From: Caenorhabditis elegans
Lineage: Eukaryota; Nematoda; Chromadorea; Rhabditida; Rhabditidae
Length of the DNA: 64,000 nucleotides
Reading direction: 5' to 3'
Assembly: GCF_000002985.6 (NCBI RefSeq)
Contig: NC_003283.11
Span: 12,586,001-12,650,000 of the forward strand
Both the position numbers and the translations under genes were made by a program. Position 1 is the stretch's first letter; each line of letters opens with the position of its first letter. Shown piece by piece: positions 37,301 through 47,707 of the stretch. The notes beneath the pieces were generated by a model. That model made no database searches and was not told where the DNA came from. It worked only from the letters and a program-made list of their open reading frames with translations.

Positions 37301-40300
37301 AAATGATCAGTGCAATCGGAAATGATCAACCATTAAATAGTACATTCTACGCACCATTCACAATTGACTACATGGCAATACCAGCAAACAGTGAAAATCA
37401 AGGATGCACACTTCAGATTAATAAGAATTTAACCACAGAGTTCCATTTAAGAAATAAAGTAAACGGAAAAGGTGTTGGATTGGATTGTAAGTAACAACTC
37501 TGAATTTCTATGAATAATCTATTATTTTTAGCATTCTGTCATGTTTCAATTGAAAAACCTGCCAATTTTGAAAGTGTTCACATTGAAATATCGGATTATA
37601 AAGCTGACTCAGAATTGCAACCAGCGGGAGCTAAATGCTTTTCTTGGGGAGCTCATTTGAAAATTAAATGTAAGATTTTTAACTAATAAGTAAAAAGTTG
37701 AGTGGATTTTTGGATTTTGTTTAAAAAGCTTCAGTGATCACAATAAACTTTTGAAATTAAGTAAAAATAATAAAATTCACTTAATTTTGTTAGAAAACGC
37801 TCTTCTTAGAACCCATATCTTAAATATCAATTTCCAGCCGATGAACCTGTTCCAATTGAAACGACAGTTTGCGATGGAAAATCAATGAAGAATAAACAAT
37901 CAGAAATGATATATGTAAATCCACAAATCGACCTGTTTATATCACAGCTTTTCCGTGATCAAGAAGGTCAACAATTCAATCTAACAATTGAATTCCAAAA
38001 ATGTGGAGGTGTCATCTCCTCGCCAAACACTGGAGACATAACGAGTCCAAACTTTGGATCTGGTCTTAAATATCTTCCAGGATCAAAATGTCGTTGGGTT
38101 CTAGAAGCACCGGAAGGCCAAATTGTAAAGGTAATAAAATGCATAGCAAATAATTATTTATTTTCCATAAAAACTGTAGGCGCTTCCATATCCCATTGGT
38201 CCGTAGCCTCCAGGTCCATAACCACCATAGGATCCATATCCACCATAGCTTCCGTACCCATATCCTGATCCATAGGTCATTGGCATATAGCCACCACCAC
38301 CGTAATACATTGGACCATACTGAAGTAATTATATACACATGGTTTATAAAGGTTTTAGAATTTTAGTAGGAAAAATATTAGAAAAAAAACTCACAAATTG
38401 CCCTGAAACGAATATACTCCAGATACTGAGAATTAGTAGAAACCAAAAATGAGCTTTGACCATTGTTATTTTTGTTGTTTTCCAACTTTTTTGTAACTCT
38501 CTATATATACAAGTACATCAAGTACCCTATACACCTAAACACAACAACAAATTTCTCAAGTACTAATTACACTTGAAATTTTAAGGTTAAAATTGTCGAA
38601 ATGCAAATAGCGTATGACCATGAATGCGAGAACGATCATCTGATTATTGGTGAGGGACGACAGGCAGATGTCAACACAATTCATAAATATTGCCACAAAA
38701 TGGACGGAGAACAGGAACAGAAACTGGAGGATCGTTTCAAAATTATCAAAAGTCATGGAAGATATCTTACTCTAATATGGGTTACTAACATGAAGTATGA
38801 AGAAGCTGGATGGAAGATTCAGTACGAATTTTTAAACGAAAATGAGGAATGCGGATATCATACATCTGGAATGTCCGGAACAATTTACACTCCAATGTTT
38901 GGGGATAAAGATTATGAAAATGATTTGGAATGCGTTTGGGATATTCAAGTGCCACTGGGATATCACATTAATTTGAAGTTCAAAGATTTTGATGTAGAAA
39001 CGGCTGAGAACTGCGCAAAGGTAAGATAAGACACTGGTGAAACGGGAATGGCGAGAGCCTGTGACTCAAAACTTCACAGACGGCTGAAATTTTTGGCCCG
39101 TCTCCATTTATTTTTGTTAAGAATAGTTCAATTTCTTTCATCTGCAGTAAGGTCGCTTTTGAGTAATCCGACCTTACCTGTGTACACAGTTCCCGTTTGG
39201 TTCCTAACAATAAAAATCATGAGGAAAATTAATTTTTTCAGGACCAGCTTCTGATTTCCCAAGAGCACTCAACTCGTGCCAATTCACCAAACGGAGACTA
39301 CTATTTCCTTTTCCAAGATGAAGAAAAAGAAACACCACTTTGTGGAATTGAGCACCCGAAAGATTTTGAATCCGAATCAAATCGAGTTCGTCTCAACTTT
39401 ACAACAGACTCTCAGACTACAGCAAGGGGATTTAGAGTTAATTGGGAAGCTGAATGTGGAGCAATTTATCGACTAAACCATGGTGTTATAACATCTCCAT
39501 ATTATCCAAATGGATACCCTAATGACATCACTTGCACATATCTCATTGCCCCTCCTGATCAAAATTCCGTTATTGCAATCAAATTTGCAGACTTTGATTT
39601 AGCTACGATGAGAAGTAATTGACAATCTCAATTTCTAATCAATTGTTCTTAATTTGCAGCATCTTTCGGGCGTGCGCCTTGTGAAGATGACTATCTTCAA
39701 ATCATTGATACTGGTACGGACAGAGTTCTTCATACTTTTTGTGCGAGCGAGCCAATGCCTAAGGATGCATTAGTGTTTAAAGGAGCAATTGGTTTGAAGT
39801 TTGTGAGTGACAAATCATATTATTGGATGGAAGAAGATAATAAATATGGCAGAAAAGGAAGTAAAGGTTTCCAATTGGCATACTCAATAAATAGTAAGTT
39901 TTAAAAAAAAGATAGATGAATAAGAATATTTTGAAACTTTTAGAATGCGGCGACAACATTGAACTACGCGAGGGAACTGGGTTTATCACAACAGTAACAA
40001 GTCCAGCTTTCCCTCTTCCGTACACAAAAGACCTGGATTGTGTCTGGAATATCACAACTGATCCAAATCGTCAATTGAACATTCGTTTCGAGGAGATGAA
40101 ATTAGAAGCATTTCATGATTGTTCTGCCGATTATATTGAATTTTTTGACTCATCCGACATTATGGCTAACAAAACCCTTGGGAAATTCTGTGGAACAATG
40201 GACAAGTGAGTTGTCTAGTTTTAATAATAATTGACGTTTTTTTTAAGGAATGATATGTTTTGATCTTTTTATATAATAGTTATTTTGAGCTAAGAAAACC

Positions 40301-42695
40301 TATTTTTGCATTGTAATATTTTATGAAAAACTTCGTTTGGCTTAGTTTGAAGCCGTAATTGGCACATGAATTCATAACAACTTTTAAATTCATAATTTTA
40401 TCTGGGTCCTCATTTTCAGAATTCCTCAATACCGCATTGTAACAAGTGGTCCAAACCTGTTGATTCATATGAGAACTGATTTCAATGTGAACAGTGGAGG
40501 ATTCAAATTGGCTGTTATATCATCTCTTGGTCAAAAAGAGGGATGTGGAGGCAAACTGACAGCAACAACAAGTTGGCAAACACTCACAAGTCCCAAAGAC
40601 GAGGATGGAAACTATCCACCTGCATTGCTTTGTGGATGGACAATCAGTGGACCCGTTGACTCACAGCTTCAGATTCGAATCGATGGAGTTGATACCGAAC
40701 AATTGGAGTATCCTCCTGGAGATCGACCAAGCCCTGAATGTATTGATGCCTTGGCGATTTATGATGGACAGGAGTTCTTCTCACCTCTTCTAGCTGGTGA
40801 CATTTGTACATCTGGAACACCTCTTCCAAAAATATTGTACACATCCCATCGGCACGCATTTATTACTTTTGAAACTGATAGAGATGGAACTGGTAGAGGA
40901 TTCAATATTTCGTATTCAATAGTTGACAGTGATTGCGGAGGATGGTTGAAAGCAACAAATGAGATAAAAACATTAGTTTATAAAGGAATTACCTCAGATG
41001 ACAGTGAGTTTATCGAAATACCATTTGACGTACTATAAGTTATAAATTTCAGACAAGGAAATGAATAAGGAACGCTCACATCAACGGTGCCGTTTTATGA
41101 TTCAAGGACCAAAGACAGAACCTGTTATTGTTAACTTTCAGTTAGTCAAGAAGGGGAAACGTTTATCAGAATCTACTGATAGTTTGAACTAGTAATTTCT
41201 TTACAAATTTCATTTTCAGACAGTTCAATATTCCTTCGAAAGCCGGCGACTGTTCTGATTCCTTTGTTGAAGTGGGTTTTTAAAAATCCTTTGTTCAAAA
41301 TCTCAATCATTTACTTTCAGATTCGTGATGTAGGATCTTTACAAGAGTGTAAACATCCAGCATGCGCAAGAGAGCCAAACCAAAGAAAAATTACTAAATT
41401 ATGTGGAACCCATGTTCCGACTTCTCATGTCTCAAATACGAATACCATACAGGCAAGAAATGTTTTGTCAAATTGGATTTTATTTTTATTTTTCAGATCA
41501 TAGTGTCCGCTGATATAATGCCAAATAAGAATCAATCACGACCATCACTCAAATTTGAATATAATATTTTAGATTGTGAGTTCATCTTTTCTCATGAACT
41601 TTTTCATTCTTAACCATTTTTGCAGCTTGCAATCGCACAATTGACACAAATACAATTAAGTCTGGAAGACTAACAAGTCCAAACTATCCACAGGTTTACT
41701 CTGAAAACAGTACTTGTGTTACAAACTTGCAGTCATCTAATCAAAAAATGCTTTTAGTTTTCAAGTGAGTACTTGTAAACTTCCCTCAATTATAAAAAAC
41801 GTATTTTTCAGCGATTTTACGCTGGAAGAGCCAAACAATGTTAACAAAAATTGCGATTATGATTATCTCATGGTATTTTTTACATTCCCATGAAAACGTT
41901 CAATAATCTTTAAATTTCAGCTGAAAGAAGGTGACTCTAATGGAACGTACTATTGTGGATCAACTCTACCAAAAGCCCTAATGACTTCGGGAAAAGATTT
42001 GACAGCTTTATTGAAATCAGATCATTCATTGAATCATGCAGGATATGATGCATCTTACTACACAGTTGTCAGTGAAAGAGATGATCAGATTCAATTTGCT
42101 GATTCGTATGAGTTGGAAGGAGTCATTTCTAGTATTGGATATCCAAACGGCTATAACAAGTCGTATACTCAAATGTAAGTTGTATTCTATTGTTTTGCTA
42201 AAGCCCTACGTATGTGACTTTTTATTAGATCTATCAAATAAAGACGATTTGATTTGAATTACCCTATTTTTTCCTGTGAGGCGTATATCTTAACTTTTGA
42301 TTTCAGTTTCACACTTCGACCTCCTAACAGCCATGATTGCTCAATTATCTTTACCGATGTAAGCATTTCGATGACACAATTGCCAGAAGAATGTTTCCAA
42401 CCGACAGAAGAATATTTAGAAATTGAAGTTAAATTCAAGACTCAAGTGAAAAAAGCTAGAATTCGTAGCTGCACTTTTGCCCTCGTAAGTTCAAATATTC
42501 TCGTATTAACCTTTACAAACCATTTATTATTTTCAGAAAAAAGCACGCGAGCTGATTTTAGAGGCTGATAACAATGACAGATATATTAAATTCGCATTCA
42601 AATCGGACGCTAAATCAGAAAACGATGGTCGTGGTTTCAAGATTAGATGGAAATGTCATAGTATTGGAAAAACACAAGCAGTTTTGCCTTCTTAA
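25347..42695 (+). CDS. Cubilin homologue, giant EGF/CUB endocytic receptor
   Basis: I join 41 exons in phase to about 4,060 aa (probably ZC116.3). Exons 25347-25456 and 25507-25636 encode a signal peptide and a domain with R-I-L-x-x-D-G-N...H-A-G...FKT...D-V-S, matching the cubilin N-terminus; ATT|GTAGGT at 25636 splices in phase to 26508-26639. Exons 26847-28343 encode eight EGF modules, several with the DVNEC calcium-binding start. From 28728 to 42695 come about 27 CUB domains, most opening with CGG and containing a SPxYP strand. Eight EGF and 27 CUB matches vertebrate cubilin, which binds vitamin B12-intrinsic factor and albumin and needs amnionless as its membrane partner; no membrane segment is seen here. 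Intron 25637-26507 contains cyc-2.2 and intron 38131-38585 contains a Gly/Tyr-rich gene, both antisense. The exon ending at 41452 uses a GC donor. Poly(A) signal at 42726. Confidence 0.93.
25747..26217 (-). CDS. cyc-2.2: Cytochrome c, nested in a cubilin intron
   Basis: Exons on the reverse strand 26146-26217, 25885-26094 and 25747-25836 give 123 aa. The haem-attachment motif CEQCH is at residues 30-34, followed by [22 protein letters not shown] precedes the exon join and the axial methionine is the first residue of the last exon (MVFAGLKK). The N-terminal extension ([20 protein letters not shown]) is longer than in vertebrate cytochrome c, and the C-terminus has an AAKKPSA tail. It carries electrons from complex III to IV in the intermembrane space. 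C. elegans has two somatic-type copies; the one beside the cubilin gene is cyc-2.2 (ZC116.2) from memory. It lies entirely inside cubilin intron 2, antisense. Confidence 0.94.
27485..27566. repeat. GTAGGCA-type repeat in a cubilin intron
   Basis: Contains AGTAGGCA, GGTAGGCA, GTAGACACGTACG and GTGCCTACC within 80 bp, with forward and inverted copies of the same core. This looks like a fragment of a dispersed repeat family also seen at 4444 and 24943. Confidence 0.5.
28444..28551. repeat. 13-bp inverted repeat in the EGF-CUB intron
   Basis: TTTGGATCTAACT (28444-28456) and AGTTAGATCCAAA (28539-28551) are perfect inverted copies 82 bp apart, inside the 384-bp intron that separates the EGF and CUB parts of cubilin. 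It may be a small transposon relic. Confidence 0.45.
38158..38463 (-). CDS. Gly/Tyr-rich secreted peptide gene nested in a cubilin intron
   Basis: On the reverse strand, exons 38395-38463 and 38158-38319 give 76 aa. The first exon encodes a signal peptide ([21 protein letters not shown]). The mature part is repeats of G-Y-G and Y-G-G-Y-G ([19 protein letters not shown]), ending in SFYGK. This composition resembles the nlp/cnc-type Gly-Tyr-rich antimicrobial or neuropeptide-like proteins of C. elegans, many of them made in epidermis; a structural cuticle peptide is also possible. It has its own TATA element (38502-38509) and lies wholly inside cubilin intron 38131-38585 in antisense orientation. 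I cannot give a gene name. Confidence 0.85.
38502..38509 (-). promoter_or_regulatory. TATA element of the nested Gly/Tyr-rich gene
   Basis: TATATATAG core on the reverse strand about 40 bp upstream of the ATG, within the same cubilin intron. It supports an independent promoter. Confidence 0.55.
39040..39198. repeat. Inverted-repeat element in a cubilin intron
   Basis: AAACGGGAA (39040-39048) and TTCCCGTTT (39190-39198) are perfect inverted arms. Between them TAAGGTCG and CGACCTTA form a second pair. The element fills most of intron 39021-39241 and is much more GC-rich than other introns of the gene, so it may be a small non-autonomous transposon. Confidence 0.45.
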
Positions 42696-42725
42696 ATATT
42701 AATTTTATATTTATTATTGCATGAA

Positions 42726-42731
42726 AATAAA
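42726..42731 (+). terminator. Poly(A) signal of the cubilin gene
   Basis: AATAAA 31 bp after the cubilin stop codon. Confidence 0.7.
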
Positions 42732-42956
42732 CTTTCCCTTAACTTATAGTAAATGATCCAAGTTTGAAGTAAAGCTTACATTTCAACAGGTTAAACATGA
42801 CTCTACATGAATATAACCTACTTGTTTCCTTAAAACTACCCTGAAAGTGAAAAGTTTCCACAAGACATAAGACCACAAGAAAATTTTCGAAACTTATTTA
42901 TTACTTTGTACAATTATTAAAAAACAATTAAGCATGAAAATTCTAAATCATGAAAC

Positions 42957-43843
42957 TCAACCTACATTCGGAGCTTGTTGGCAAGTAACGGACGACACTG
43001 CTCGAGTGTATGTAACACCATTGATTGTTACCTCGTAATTCCAGACCATTGTATCCGATGTACATACTAATGTGATTGATATGGTTTGCGGTAGATTTTG
43101 ATTATCTGCTGGACCACCTTGACCTCCATTGAATAGCATGTATGTGTTGTATCCATTGAGTGCACTACATGTTACAGTCATTGTTGATGTGACGATTCCA
43201 GTTACTGGATCGGTGGTCGAAAGGTAGCTAAAAAATAATTTTTATGAAATTCTCCAATGAAAGTTAAATAATTATCCTGGCATTCTGATTTTAAAAAATT
43301 CAAAAACCACTAGAATCTGAGACTCACTTGTTATAAGTGACATCGATGAAAATCTGTGGATTGTTGGCATCTCCCATTCCCAAGCTAACAGCGTTTGGAT
43401 TGCACGGAGCTGAAAATAAAAAACAGTTTTAAAAATAATATTAGAATGTGTAATTTACGCATAGTTGTAGTCGTAGTGGTTGGAGTTGCTGTAGTTGTGG
43501 TCGTGGTTGTGGTGGTAGTAGTTGAGGTGGTGGTTGTTGGGGTGGTTGTCGTCGTAGTTGAGGTGGTCGAGGTCGTGGTGGTTGGCGTTGTTGTTGTAGT
43601 AGTAGTTGGAGTTGTTGTGGTTGTTGTGGAAGTCGTTGATGTTGTTGTTGGTGTCGTGGTAGTTGTTACAGGTTCAGTTGTAGTTGTAACTTCTTCAGTT
43701 GTTGTGGTAATTTCAGTAGTGGTTGTTGCTTCGGTAGTGGTTGTAGTAGGATCAGCAGTTGGTGATGTAGCAATACACGAGTTAATTACATCTAGCTTAT
43801 AGGTTAATAGCAGAATATGGAGAAGCGTCGAAATCCATTTCAT
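42957..43843 (-). CDS. Thr-rich secreted protein with C6-like domain, paralogue 1
   Basis: Exons on the reverse strand 43459-43843, 43328-43409 and 42957-43227 give 245 aa. It begins with a signal peptide (MKWISTLLHILLLTYK) and CIATSP. Next comes about 95 residues that are almost all Thr, with some Pro, Ser, Ala and Glu: a mucin-like tract likely to be O-glycosylated. The C-terminal ~110 residues hold a conserved domain with PCNPNAVSLGMGD, TCSALNGYNTYMLFN, a later VC and a final VTCQQAP. This spacing resembles the nematode C6 domain (PF01681), though I cannot verify it. The intron pattern matches paralogue 2 exactly. The function is unknown, probably cuticle, gut-surface or secreted defence. 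Confidence 0.85.
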
Positions 43844-44169
43844 GACGCATTTGAAATTGGACAGAAATCTAAAGATCGTGAGCGTTTTCTGGAGAAACGG
43901 TGTGCGAACAGGGAGAGGTACAATAATGACTCTTGACCACGCCTCTTGAACTTTGAAAGAGGAAACGGGCGCCTTTCACTTATTTTCACTCGAGAGTTGG
44001 AAAGAAAATTGAGATGTATGAATACATTTCATCATAATTCGGAAAAAGGGGAATTGGAGAGATTGTTGCATTTTCACGCAAAGTGGTACGTTTATCTAAA
44101 GAGATAGAGTGGAAAAACCAAAACGGTCAAGTTGAGATGACTTTTTGTAGAATCTCGATGAGATTTTTT
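43844..44169. other. Intergenic region between srx and Thr-rich gene 1
   Basis: About 325 bp that should hold the promoter of the Thr-rich gene. No other feature is seen. Confidence 0.4.
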
Positions 44170-46148
44170 TTACGGGATTGAAGCTGGGGAGACTTGAATT
44201 ATTGTTCTCATGGATTCATTTGTTGGTTCTCGGCTAGCCACACTACTTCCAAAAGACTTATAGTTGAATATGTACATAACCAGTCTAAAAAGTTTTTGTA
44301 TTAGTTTTTAGATACTTTCAATTACCCATCGATTCCATAAATTAGCACACCAAAACTGAAAAGTGATAATGTGATACAAAGCCGATCTCCAGAACAGTAA
44401 AAATGAGAAACCATGTTGTTAACTACATCCATTGAGCATACATAGTCTTGAATTACAGATTGGACAAAAAATCGGATGGATGTTCTTCTACGGAGCTGGT
44501 TTGCTTCAGATGACAGATTTCCGCGCGTTCGTTTCTGTTTGAAATTTCATATTCATTTTTCAGTGAGATGAAAAATAAAGTAGCGTTAATTTAAATTTAT
44601 ATATTTGGGAGATTCAAGATGAACCAAAAAAGCTTAACTTAATGAATAAGATCCTTCAACAATTTCAAAGCATTAGTCATAAATGCAAACTTTCTACACA
44701 ATGACAAAGTTTAGCCAAAATATCGAATTTATTCAATTTATTTATTTACTCAAAATGTACCTAAATCAACTTAAAAATGTGAAATAAATAACCGAAATAT
44801 GCAAATTAAGAAATCAGTTTGATAAAAATAAATATTTCGAAGCTGTGATACTGTTAAGCAAAATCGGAAATTTTAACTAAACGTTTCAGATAAATTTTTA
44901 AATTTGACGCTACTACATTTTTAATAAATTTTTGGTAATCTTTTGATTTTCTTTTCCAGTTTCAAAACTCGAAAAGAAAAAAACAAAGCTGAGAGATTAA
45001 TAATTATATGTATTTCTGAATTCTGAAAAAATTAAATGATTGCAAGAACAATTCGAAGACATTTAAATTTCATTTTAAACCCAGACAAAACATGATTTCA
45101 TTTCACACTTACCCAAGTATATATTAACTTTCCACCAATCATAAAATTCATAAAGTTTGTGAGAAATCCAATCAGAAATATACCGGATACAACTATAATT
45201 GTTATTTGATTATTGCACGGAGTTGAATAATATCCGATATGTTCGAATCCAATTGGAACTCTACAATTCGCTAAATTTATAATAATATCAAAATTATTGT
45301 TATTATCGAAACCTGGTAAACCGATCAAAGTAGATAGCCAAGTTACAGTTATCCATGAAACAGATAAAGCTCCTAAAGTAATTCGATGACTATACTGAGG
45401 AACATGAGTCGGAGTAAACCAGATCACTAGAAATCGGTTAATAGTTATTATCATCTGAGTGATAGGACCTTGTAGATACATTCCTAATCCCATAGTTTGA
45501 TTCAAATAAGTGTTCAAATTCATTGAACCAATTTGAGTATAACTGAAAAAAAATCAGATTATTTCTTACTTTTCAAAAAGTTGTTCCGTCACAAAATTTA
45601 CCCCAATATGAGCAAACTTGACATTATTAAATGTTTCGTAAGTAATTTTTTATTTGAAAAATATTTTGAGGTTAAAGACAAGCATGTTTGTGAACATTCG
45701 GCAAAAATACATGTCTATGCTTTTGAATGTTAAATAATATACTTTCGGCAATCCGGTAATTGTCGGAAGTTTTCGAAGTTTTCAAAATATTGAAATACCA
45801 AAAAAATGTATATCGAAAAAGATGAAAAATCTAATGTTAGAAGTATTTTTTTTCAAATATGACTTTTTTTTCTTCTTATTTTATTATTCCGATACTATAT
45901 GCTTCAATGCAAATGCTTTTCTAGAATTTCAAATAAACTCACAGAAGTTCTGTTGGTCCAATATAAAGAAAGTAAACAGTCAATAAGATAAAGTTAGACA
46001 ATGTTTTCGAAGTACATAATATATAGAAACTAGTTTTCTCATATGATAGAAACTTGAAAAACATGAAAAGATTGATTAATATTCCTAAAAATGCAGAAAT
46101 GATAATATGCCCACCAACGATTCTTGTAGCTTTTTCAGCGATAAGCAT
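44170..46148 (-). CDS. srx-type seven-transmembrane chemoreceptor
   Basis: Exons on the reverse strand 45943-46148, 45113-45542, 44326-44534 and 44170-44284 give 319 aa, a complete receptor length. The N-terminal part has two hydrophobic helices around GILINLFMFFKFLSYEKTS and FYILCTSKTLSNFILL. The second exon contains QMIITINRFLVIWFTP, the srx version of the DRY region, then helices 4 and 5. The third exon has RRRTSIRFFVQSVIQD before helix 6, typical of srx/srt-like receptors. The final exon ends in a short Ser/Thr-rich tail. Such receptors usually act in ciliated sensory neurons. The frame is open throughout, so it looks intact. I cannot assign a gene number. Confidence 0.85.
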
Positions 46149-46489
46149 TTTGTTTCGTTGTTTCTTAGGCCCGAGCCAGTATTTATAGAAGTTTTAGGTG
46201 CCAATTTGAAAATGTATTACTTTTTGCACGCAGGTAACCCTTAATTTTCCGAGTCTAAATGTTTGTTGTTTGTTATGCAATTTCAGCCTGATGTCGCAAG
46301 TGAAATATTTTTCTACTTGACCAACTTTGAAAAAGGAGGGAATGAAAATACATTTATCTTCAAGCTATTGAAATTTTTAAAATTCAATCAAATTTATTAA
46401 GTATTATTATTATTATTATCATTTTCACAGATCAGGAATACAACGTAAAATGTTTCTGACACAATTGACGTAAAATGTTTCTGACACAA

Positions 46490-47707
46490 TCAATTTGGTG
46501 CTTGTTGGCATGTAATGGAATTAATAACTCTTGTATATGTGACCCCATTCAACACTAATACATAATACCAAATCATGTCTGCACTGTTGCACTGTGCATT
46601 AACTGTCACTGATTGTGGAAATCCTTGATTTTCAGCCGGCTGATTGAAGACATCGAAGATCATATACGCATTGTATCCGGCTATCGCAGTGCAACTGATC
46701 TGCATTGTAGAAAGTGATTGCATATCCATTGTGCCAGGAATTATGTTAGCAACCAAGCTGAATGAAAAGAAAATGCGTTTGTTCAAATATGAAAAATATA
46801 TACTTTGAATAAGTTACGTCGATATCCACTTGAGGTTGAAAGTTGTCTCCTTTTCCGAAAGTAAGTGAATCCAAAGAACAAATCGCTGAAATTCGTATTC
46901 CAATATTTATTTCTGTTTTTTATTCAAGAACTTACGAATCATCATTGTTGTTGTGGTAGTTGGTAGCGTAGTAGTCGTTGTCGTTGTGGTACTAGATGTT
47001 GTTGTTGGTGGTACGGTAGTTGTAGTGGTAGTGGAGGTTGTTGTAGGTGGTACGGTAGTTGTAGTGGTAGTAGATGTTGTTGGTGGTACGGTAGTTGTAG
47101 TGGCAGTAGAGGTTGTTGTTGCTGGTACGGTAGTTGTAGTAGTAGTGGAGGTTGTTGTTGGTGGTACGGTAGTTGTAGTTGTACTGGTGGTTGTTGTTGG
47201 TGGTACGGTAGTTGTAGTGGTACTAGATGTTGTTGTTGGTGGTACGGTAGTTGTAGTGGTACTGGAGGTTGTGGTAGGTGGTACGGTAGTTGTAGTGGTA
47301 GTAGATGTTGTTGTTGGTGGTACGGTAGTTGTAGTAGTAGTGGAGGTTGTTGTAGGTGGTACGGTAGTTGTAGTGGTAGTAGATGTTGTTGTTGGTGGTA
47401 CGGTAGTTGTAGTTGTACTGGAGGTTGTGGTAGATGGTACAGTAGTCGTAGTAGCACTGGAGGTTGTGGTAGATGGTACAGTAGTCGTAGTAGTACTGGA
47501 TGTAGATGTGGTTGTAGATACTGGGACAGTTGTAGTAGTGGTAGAAGATGTCGTGGAAGACGAAGAAGTTGTTGTGATTGGAACAACTGTAGTACTTGCC
47601 ACAGCTGGACCCCTTCCATGCGAGGTTGCCAAACACATATCCACTGAACCGAATTTTTCAGAAATAATCAATAGTTTAACAAGAGGAATTAATGAAAGCC
47701 ATTTCAT
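46490..47707 (-). CDS. Thr-rich secreted protein with C6-like domain, paralogue 2
   Basis: Exons on the reverse strand 46936-47707, 46804-46885 and 46490-46757 give 373 aa. The start (MKWLSLIPLVKLLIISEKF), CLATS, intron positions and C-terminal domain (ISCTAIAGYNAYMIFD...NGVTYTR...ITCQQAPN) match paralogue 1. The Thr-rich tract is about twice as long (about 205 residues) because it is built from a tandem coding repeat of 12-13 residues with the core TTTTTTVPPTTTS. Both copies probably make heavily O-glycosylated secreted proteins. The srx gene lies between the two paralogues. Confidence 0.85.
46995..47500. repeat. Coding minisatellite, 36-39 bp unit
   Basis: About a dozen copies of a unit containing GGTGGTACGGTAGTTGTAGT, spaced 36 or 39 bp apart. 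All lengths are multiples of three, so the reading frame of the Thr-rich protein is kept. The left units are nearly identical and the right ones (from about 47420) are diverged. Confidence 0.85.

Noticed and set aside
43395-43802. Forward-strand Val-rich open frame
   Set aside because: It is the complement of the Thr-rich codons of the real gene; the same applies to the Val-rich frame at 46953-47750.
45241-45250. GTTCGAATCC, a tRNA T-loop-like sequence
   Set aside because: It lies inside the srx coding exon, and no acceptor stem or anticodon arm surrounds it.
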